64,000 nt of DNA from Mycobacterium szulgai (GTDB taxonomy: Bacteria; Actinomycetota; Actinomycetes; Mycobacteriales; Mycobacteriaceae): assembly GCF_002116635.1 (NCBI RefSeq), contig NZ_LQPW01000167.1:62001-126000 (forward strand), given 5' to 3'. Below are positions 58,634 through 64,000 of this stretch, piece by piece. Each line of letters begins with the position of its first letter. The stretch's first letter is position 1. The position numbers and the translations under genes are program-made. The notes beneath the pieces were generated by a model. It had not been told where the DNA came from, ran no database searches, and saw only the letters and a list, made by a program, of their open reading frames with translations.

Positions 58634-59973
58634 CCGGCGGCAGCGCCACGATGTTTCTGGCGCACGGGCTGGGCGGGTCGGGCGATCTTCCGGTGCCCTA
58701 TGCCTACGCGATGGTGGGCGCCGCCTGGGCGTTGACTTTCACGTTCGCTCTGGTGGCCTTCGCCTGGCGGCAGCCACGGTTCGATCCGGACAAGCCTGGC
58801 CGCCCATTGCCGACGGCGGTGACCACGCTGGTCGACTCCCGGATCGTTCGCCGGACAGCGGCGGGGTTGGCGCTGCTCTTTGCTCTGTGGGTGGTCGCGG
58901 TGGGCTTATGGGGCCCGCAGACGTCGGACAATGGCCTACTCGGGGCGTTCTACGTGCTGCTGTGGGTCGGTGTGGTGGCAGCGTCCCTACTCTTGGGGCC
59001 GGTCTGGCGGGTGATCTCACCGGTCCGGACGGTGTATCTGGTGCTGCAGCGCATCATGCCGCCGCGGGTTCGTGAGCCGCGAGTGTCATATCCGCAGTCG
59101 TGGGGGTATCGCCCTGCGGCGCTGGGTCTGTTTGCGTTTGTGTGGATGGAACTGGCCAGCCCCGACCCAGCTGCGCTGTCATGGGTCAAGGTGTGGCTGC
59201 TGACCTATGCGCTGGTCTTGCTCATCGGGGTGTGGCTGTGTGGACAGCGCTGGCTGGCCCGGGCCGACCCGTTCGGGGTCTACAGCGTGGCGGTGTCCCG
59301 GCTCTGCCCGTTTCGGCGGAATGCCGATACCGGCAAGATCGTCATCGGGAACCCCTTCGACCATCTGCCGTCGCTGCCGGTGCGTCCCGGCGTGGTGATG
59401 ATGCTGTCGGTATTGCTGGGATCCACCGCTTTCGACAGCTTCTCGTCCTCACCGACGTGGCGCAATTTCTCCGACCGCCTGGTGCGCGGCATGCATGTCA
59501 TGCCCGACACCGCGGCATCGTCGGGGCTGCGGACCCTCGGGCTGATCGTATTCATTTCCGTTGTGGCGCTGACCTTTTCGTTTGCCGCGCGGGCGACGGG
59601 CGGAGTGGACGCCAAGCAGCGGCGCGCGCTGCCCGGCCAGATGGCACATTCGTTGATCCCCATCGTGGTGGGCTACATCTTCGCCCACTACCTGTCGTAT
59701 CTGGTGGAGCGCGGGCAGCAGACGCTCATCGCCCTGGCCGACCCGTTGAGCCGCGGCTGGCACGTCGCATATGTGTTGTCCATGCACCCGCCGGTGCTGG
59801 CCACGATCAAGGTGACCTGCGTGGTCACCGGGCACATCGTGGCGGTGATCGCGGCGCACGACAAGGCACTGCGCCTGCTGCCGGCCGGCCATCAGCTAAC
59901 CGGGCAGCTGACCATGATGCTGGTCATGGTCTTCTACACCTTTACCGGCTTGTACTTGTTGTTCGGCGGCTAG
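58630..59973 (+). CDS. FedA-like polytopic membrane protein (fenitrothion hydrolase family)
   Basis: The start GTG 58630 overlaps the lipoprotein stop; 447 residues with about ten helices. The N-terminal FLAHGLGGSGDLPVPYAYAM is the hallmark of actinobacterial proteins annotated as fenitrothion hydrolase after FedA of Burkholderia. RADPFGVYSVAVSRLCPFRR, FDSFSSSPTW, PIVVGYIFAHYLSYLVERGQQ and VTGHIVAVIAAHDKAL follow. Natural hydrolysis of an organophosphate is unproven for such actinobacterial relatives; the role here may be in metal handling or respiration, given the neighbours. Confidence 0.75.
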   Translation: MTGGSATMFLAHGLGGSGDLPVPYAYAMVGAAWALTFTFALVAFAWRQPRFDPDKPGRPLPTAVTTLVDSRIVRRTAAGLALLFALWVVAVGLWGPQTSDNGLLGAFYVLLWVGVVAASLLLGPVWRVISPVRTVYLVLQRIMPPRVREPRVSYPQSWGYRPAALGLFAFVWMELASPDPAALSWVKVWLLTYALVLLIGVWLCGQRWLARADPFGVYSVAVSRLCPFRRNADTGKIVIGNPFDHLPSLPVRPGVVMMLSVLLGSTAFDSFSSSPTWRNFSDRLVRGMHVMPDTAASSGLRTLGLIVFISVVALTFSFAARATGGVDAKQRRALPGQMAHSLIPIVVGYIFAHYLSYLVERGQQTLIALADPLSRGWHVAYVLSMHPPVLATIKVTCVVTGHIVAVIAAHDKALRLLPAGHQLTGQLTMMLVMVFYTFTGLYLLFGG

Positions 59974-59979
59974 ATCGGC

Positions 59980-60486
59980 CTAGATCGGATGCTCGGCGCG
60001 CTTGCTGCCGTCCCAGCGGCGCAGGCCGGCGAAGTGGCCGTTGATCTGGGCAGGCCGGCCCGCGATACGCAAGGCGCGACCTAGTTGCGAGCCGCCGACC
60101 CGGCGCGCCAGCGTGACGTGGGCGGTCCATTGACCGGGCAGGCTGTTGGCCATCGGGCCTGGCGTCAGATGCGCGCCACACAACCGGTGCACTTCGGCAT
60201 GCAGTTCCAGCAGCGAACGGGTCGGCACCACCAACCGGGTGAACACCACGTTCGCGCGCCCGAACAACACCGGCGCTCCGATGGCACAGGCCATGGATAA
60301 CGTGGCGGCGACCGGACGCAGCAATTCGTCGACGTCGCTGTCGATGCGTTCAGCGACGGCCAGCGTCACATGGGGACGACTGGCCGGCGCCTGACTCGGT
60401 ATTCCGGCCGCGGCCAGTTCTTCCCAGATGCGACGCACGGCCGCCTCGGTATCGCTGTCGAAAACCAGCTCGATCGAGTGCACCAT
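59980..60486 (-). CDS. 2'-5' RNA ligase-like protein (Rv1571-like)
   Basis: The ATG at 60486 shares a base with the bioD stop (TGATG); 168 residues. Two HxTx motifs, RPHVTLAV (His about residue 38) and WTAHVTLARR, are the catalytic pair of the 2H phosphoesterase superfamily, whose members include LigT and cyclic phosphodiesterases. The biological substrate is unknown. It is the last gene of the bioA-F-D operon and is convergent with the FedA-like gene. Confidence 0.92.
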   Translation of the reverse strand: MVHSIELVFDSDTEAAVRRIWEELAAAGIPSQAPASRPHVTLAVAERIDSDVDELLRPVAATLSMACAIGAPVLFGRANVVFTRLVVPTRSLLELHAEVHRLCGAHLTPGPMANSLPGQWTAHVTLARRVGGSQLGRALRIAGRPAQINGHFAGLRRWDGSKRAEHPI

Positions 60487-61160
60487 CAGCAGACCAGCGC
60501 GCTCACCCAAGCGCGGTCGAACGCCGCCGCGCTCAGTGCCGCGAAGTCCGAGACCGCGCCGGCCCCGGCCGGCAGTGCCGCACGCACCGGCGCCAGCCGA
60601 GCCAACGCGGAGCGGTTGGAGTTCTCCACCGGACCGGGCCGCTCCGGCCAGCTGCCGATCACCAAGCCGCAGCAGGAAACGCCTTGTGCAGCAAGCGCTT
60701 CCAATGTCAGCGCGGTGTGGTTGAGGGTGCCCAGCTCCGCGCTGACCACGACCAGCGCCGCGGCGGCCAGGTCCACGGCCAGGTCACGCAAGGTGACGCC
60801 GCCCTCGGCCAGTTCCACCAGCAGCCCCCCGGCGCCTTCGACCAGCGTCAGCCGTCCCGGGCGGTCCAGACTGCGGATGAGCGCCAGCACGTCAGCACGG
60901 GTGGGTAGCGCCTTCTGGGCGCACTCGGCGGCAGCCGCAGGCGCCATGGGCTGCGGATACCGCGCCAGGCCGGCAAGTTCGCTCACCCCGGATAGTCGGC
61001 CCACCTCGGCGAGATCGTCGTCGCCGGCGTCGGTGCCGGTCTGGACGGGTTTGCACACCGCGACCTCGATCCCCGCCTGACGGGCGTGCGACGCCAGGGC
61101 CGCGGTGGCGACCGTCTTGCCGACGCCGGTGCCGGTCCCGGTGATGACCAGGACGGTCAA
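60486..61160 (-). CDS. bioD: Dethiobiotin synthetase
   Basis: It closes the ureido ring with CO2 and ATP. The TTG at 61160 starts TVLVITGTGTGVGKTVATAA (224 residues) and overlaps the bioF stop as TTGA; the P-loop is GTGTGVGKT. AVCKPVQTGT, LVEGAGGLLVEL, LGTLNHTALTLEAL and PVENSNRSALARL-type sequence support the call. Confidence 0.96.
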   Translation of the reverse strand: MTVLVITGTGTGVGKTVATAALASHARQAGIEVAVCKPVQTGTDAGDDDLAEVGRLSGVSELAGLARYPQPMAPAAAAECAQKALPTRADVLALIRSLDRPGRLTLVEGAGGLLVELAEGGVTLRDLAVDLAAAALVVVSAELGTLNHTALTLEALAAQGVSCCGLVIGSWPERPGPVENSNRSALARLAPVRAALPAGAGAVSDFAALSAAAFDRAWVSALVC

Positions 61161-62314
61161 CGGCGCGCCACCGAGAGGACGTCGGTCAGTACGCGGCGGG
61201 CCAGCTCGAGATCGTCGGCATCCAGGGACGCGCGTGCACTCAGCCGCAGCCGCGACGTTCCGGCTGGCACGGTCGGCGGCCGGAAGCACCCCACCTTCAC
61301 ACCGGCATCCAGGCAGGCGGTAGCCGCGGCCAACGCTACCTCCGGATCGCCCAGGATCACCGAAACCACTGCAGACTGCGGCGTTTCCGGGACGTCACAG
61401 GCGCTGGCCAATTCGCGCGCGTTCGTCAGCACGGCTTCCGGCCGCCACGCTTCGGCCTGCAGCACACGCAAGGCGGCCAACGCCGAACCCACCGCCGCCG
61501 GAGCCAGGCCGGTGTCGAAGATGAACGGCCGGGCCGCGTCGATCAGGTGGGCCCGCACCGAAGCCGGCCCCAGCACTACCCCACCCTGACTGCCCAGCGC
61601 CTTGGACAACGTGGTGGTCATCACCACATCGGGTGCACCCGCCAGCCCGGCCTCATGCAGCAGCCCACGCCCGCCGCCGCGCACACCCAGGCCGTGTGCC
61701 TCGTCGACGATGAGCAGGGCATGGCGCCGACGGCATACCTCGTGCAGCTCGCGAACCTGCGCCAGCGCACCGTCGGCGCTGAACACGGAGTCGGTGATGA
61801 CGACGGCGCGCTGTTCCTTGCGCGATCGCAGTGCCCGGTCGACGGCGTCGACGTCGCGATGCGGCGCCACCACCACCCGCGCCCGCGACAACCGGCAGGC
61901 ATCCACCAGCGACGCGTGCGAATAGGCGTCGGAAACCAACAGCGAACCCGGACCCGACAAACCGACGACGGCTCCCAGGTTGGCGGTATATCCCGAGGAG
62001 AACAACAATCCCGCCGCGGCCCCGACGTAGTCGGCGAGCTCGGACTCGAACTCCTGGTGCAGCTCGGTGTCGCCGGTGACCAGTCGCGAACCGGTGGCAC
62101 CGGCGCCCCAGATGCGCAGGGCCTGCACACCGCCCTCGATGACTTCGGGATGCTGCGACAGACCCAGGTAGTCATTGGACGCCAGATCCAGCTCGGTAGC
62201 CACGGCCGGCCGCGGCCGCAGCGAGCGGCGCAGCCCGGCCGCGCGACGCTGTTGCTCCACCGTCTCCAGCCAGGACAGCGGGGAGAGATCGATCGGTGCC
62301 GGCACGCCTTTCAT
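61157..62314 (-). CDS. bioF1: 8-amino-7-oxononanoate synthase
   Basis: This PLP enzyme condenses pimeloyl thioester with alanine. The 385-residue protein has the start LDLASNDYLGLSQHPEV, SRLVTGDTELHQEFE, DEAHGLGVRGGGRG and the PLP lysine in TTTLSKALGSQGGVV. It lies six bases after bioA and overlaps bioD. Confidence 0.97.
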   Translation of the reverse strand: MKGVPAPIDLSPLSWLETVEQQRRAAGLRRSLRPRPAVATELDLASNDYLGLSQHPEVIEGGVQALRIWGAGATGSRLVTGDTELHQEFESELADYVGAAAGLLFSSGYTANLGAVVGLSGPGSLLVSDAYSHASLVDACRLSRARVVVAPHRDVDAVDRALRSRKEQRAVVITDSVFSADGALAQVRELHEVCRRRHALLIVDEAHGLGVRGGGRGLLHEAGLAGAPDVVMTTTLSKALGSQGGVVLGPASVRAHLIDAARPFIFDTGLAPAAVGSALAALRVLQAEAWRPEAVLTNARELASACDVPETPQSAVVSVILGDPEVALAAATACLDAGVKVGCFRPPTVPAGTSRLRLSARASLDADDLELARRVLTDVLSVARR

Positions 62315-62320
62315 CGGGGT

Positions 62321-63634
62321 TCAGCCTACGAGGCGTGCGACCTCCACCATCGCTGAGGTGATCTGCGCGATCTCGGCGGGTGGACAAATGTAGGGCGGCA
62401 TGGCGTAGATCAGGTTCCGGAATGGGCGCAGCCATACCCCGCGGTCCAACGCCGCGGGAGTGGCGACCGCCAGATCCACCGGCCGATCGCACTCGATCAC
62501 GCCGATCGCGCCGCACACCCGCACGTCGGTGACCGCGGGCAGGGCCCGCGCAGCTTCCAGGCCGGCGGTCAACCCGGCGGAGATTTCGGCGACCCGCGAC
62601 GGCCAATCCTGGCCGAGCAGCAACTCGATACTGGCCACCGACACCGCGCAGGCCAGCGGATTGGCCATGAAAGTGGGGCCGTGCATCAGCGCGCCCGCGG
62701 CACCGGAGCTGATGGTGTGGGCGATGTCGGTGCTGCACAGGGTGGCGGCCAGGCTGAGATACCCGCCGGTCATCGCCTTGCCCACGCACATGATGTCCGG
62801 GCTGACGCCGGCGTGGTCGGCGGCGAACAGCTCTCCGGTACGGCCAAAGCCGGTGGCGATCTCGTCGAAAATCAGCAGGACGTCGTGACGCCGGCAGATA
62901 TCGCGCAGATCGGCCAGATAGGCCGGATCGTGGAAGCGCATCCCGCCCGCGCCCTGCACCACCGGCTCCACTACCACCGCGGCCAGCTCGGCAGCGTGGC
63001 ACGCTAGTTGCGCGTCGAACGCTGCGCTGTAACGGGCGTCGTAGTCGCGTGGTACCTGCGGGGCGAACACCTGGTGGGCCAGGATGTCGGTCCATAGCGA
63101 GTGCATGCCGCCGTCCGGGTCGCAAATGCTCATCGGCGTGAAGGTGTCGCCGTGGTAGCCACCACGCCAGGTCATCAGCCGGTGTTTTCCGGATTGGCCC
63201 CGGCTGCGCCAGTACTGCAGGGCCATCTTCACCGCGACTTCCACCGACACCGATCCCGAGTCGCTGAAGAAGACCGTCTCCAGACCCGCCGGGGTGATAT
63301 CCACCAGCAGCTTGGCCAGCCGGGCGGCCGGTTCGTGGGTCAGGCCGCCGAACATGACGTGGTTCATGACGCTCAACTGGCTGGTCATGGCCGCATCCAG
63401 AACCGGGTGCCCGTGCCCGTGGATCGCCGTCCACCACGAACTCATCGCGTCGAGCGCTTGGATCGGCCGGCCGTCGCGGATGAGCGTCAGCCAGGCGCCG
63501 TGGGCGCCGACGGCCACCACCGGCAGCAGGGATTCGGCCCCGATGGTGCTGTAGGGATGCCACACGTGGGCGGCGTCTATCGCGCTGATCTGTTCGGGCG
63601 TCCACCCGGGGCCAGATCTGTCAGCCGCGGTCAT
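62321..63634 (-). CDS. bioA: Adenosylmethionine-8-amino-7-oxononanoate aminotransferase
   Basis: It transfers an amino group from S-adenosylmethionine to KAPA. ATG 63634 (MTAADRSGPGW) gives 437 residues, the usual mycobacterial length; the frame is open further but not family-like. HVWHPYSTIG, DAMSSWWTAIHGHGHP, FFSDSGSVSVEVAVKMALQYW, LIFDEIATGFGRTG and PLP lysine CVGKAMTGGYLS are diagnostic. It heads the biotin operon. Confidence 0.98.
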   Translation of the reverse strand: MTAADRSGPGWTPEQISAIDAAHVWHPYSTIGAESLLPVVAVGAHGAWLTLIRDGRPIQALDAMSSWWTAIHGHGHPVLDAAMTSQLSVMNHVMFGGLTHEPAARLAKLLVDITPAGLETVFFSDSGSVSVEVAVKMALQYWRSRGQSGKHRLMTWRGGYHGDTFTPMSICDPDGGMHSLWTDILAHQVFAPQVPRDYDARYSAAFDAQLACHAAELAAVVVEPVVQGAGGMRFHDPAYLADLRDICRRHDVLLIFDEIATGFGRTGELFAADHAGVSPDIMCVGKAMTGGYLSLAATLCSTDIAHTISSGAAGALMHGPTFMANPLACAVSVASIELLLGQDWPSRVAEISAGLTAGLEAARALPAVTDVRVCGAIGVIECDRPVDLAVATPAALDRGVWLRPFRNLIYAMPPYICPPAEIAQITSAMVEVARLVG

Positions 63635-63697
63635 GGAGTCCGAGGGTAATGCCGGCACCGGTCGCAGAAACCGCGGCCATCGGGAAGCATGCATGGC

Positions 63698-64000
63698 ATG
63701 GCTTCGCCGATTCAGCCCGAAAGCACCGGCTCTGAGGAAAAGGCGCCGCAGATCCTCAAGCTGCGGATAGTCCCCTGGGACGTGATCTGCACCGTCACGG
63801 TGCTGGGCGTGCTGTTGATCCTGGTCTCGATGACCAGTTGGCCGCAGCAACTGTTCGGTTTCGCCGAAAACGTCTGTGTGACAGACGATTGCCCGCCGGT
63901 GCCCTACGGCCTCAACTACTACATCTATCCGCTGATGTGGGGCGGCATCGGCGCTGCCGTCACCGCGGCCGTGATCGGACCGTTCGTTTCCATGGTGAAG
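63698..64000 (+). CDS. Small membrane protein, partial (Rv1567c-like)
   Basis: The frame from ATG 63698 runs off the right edge after 101 codons. The product has a charged N-terminus, a helix (VICTVTVLGVLLILVSMTSW), an outer loop with CVTDDC (two cysteines four apart, perhaps a disulfide), and a second helix (GGIGAAVTAAVIGPF). The function is unknown. It is divergent from bioA with a 63-bp gap. Confidence 0.75.
   Translation, partial: MASPIQPESTGSEEKAPQILKLRIVPWDVICTVTVLGVLLILVSMTSWPQQLFGFAENVCVTDDCPPVPYGLNYYIYPLMWGGIGAAVTAAVIGPFVSMVK

Noticed and set aside
58630..59973. Copper membrane monooxygenase (PmoA/AmoA-like)
   Set aside because: Subunit sizes and the HGLGGxxDLPVP start do not fit that family; FedA-like fits better.
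53513..60000. phiRv1 prophage or REP13E12 remnant
   Set aside because: No integrase, capsid or REP-like reading frame is present in the interval.

Overview
This window is high-GC DNA from a slow-growing Mycobacterium. A PE_PGRS gene, a PPE gene, mycobacterial regulators (pdtaR, Rv1625c-type cyclase) and near residue-for-residue agreement of housekeeping proteins with what I remember of M. tuberculosis support this. Gene order follows the M. tuberculosis H37Rv interval from about Rv1632c down to Rv1567c, in reverse orientation. It is not M. tuberculosis itself: several loci look inserted relative to that reference, and the phiRv1 prophage/REP13E12 region between bioB and bioD is absent. I cannot name the species. 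All comparisons with H37Rv are from memory, not from a search.

Layout. 1-2.1 kb: the end of an Rv1747-like ABC transporter, a DUF402 protein, and an SRPBCC protein with a TetR regulator. 2.1-9.3 kb: coaE, rpsA, polA and a DUF35/thiolase-like pair. 9.4-12.4 kb: pdtaR, a tRNA with anticodon CAA, a frameshifted PE-like asparagine-rich gene, and the membrane adenylyl cyclase cya. 12.4-18.9 kb: a DUF308 protein and cydABDC (cytochrome bd oxidase with its CydDC exporter). 18.9-24.6 kb: a DUF2156 membrane protein, tesB, pykA, a cutinase, and DUF2752 and TM2 membrane proteins. 24.6-31.8 kb: lgt with a very long acidic repeat tail, then trpA-trpB-trpC-Rv1610-trpE read leftward. 31.9-37.0 kb: bcpB, a small ORF coupled to a frameshifted PPE gene, chaA, and a PknF-like kinase whose outer domain resembles TPM. 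37.0-43.4 kb: the his operon (hisD-C-B-H-A-impC-F-I, leftward). 43.5-45.5 kb: a deazaflavin-type oxidoreductase, and a zinc alcohol dehydrogenase divergent from its probable TetR repressor. 45.5-49.8 kb: nadABC divergent from nrtR, with a palindrome between them. 50.1-53.5 kb: a lipase, then bioB-bsaP-DUF2567. 53.8-60.0 kb: a PE_PGRS gene followed by a four-gene membrane/cupredoxin cassette. 60.0-64.0 kb: biotin genes bioA-bioF-bioD, a 2'-5' RNA ligase-like gene, and a partial membrane protein.

The window carries three complete biosynthetic pathways or major parts of them (Trp, His, biotin), de novo NAD synthesis and alternative respiration. Overlapping start/stop codons show translational coupling in most operons. 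PriA (HisA) from the his operon probably supplies the TrpF step missing from the trp operon.

The most unusual content is the kinase-TPM fusion, the FedA-like/cupredoxin/His-rich membrane cassette, two PE/PPE-type genes each broken by a single-base frameshift, a short-variable-arm tRNA with a Leu anticodon, the 150-bp periodic acidic tail of Lgt, and palindromic operator candidates before cydA, nrtR/nadA and the alcohol dehydrogenase.
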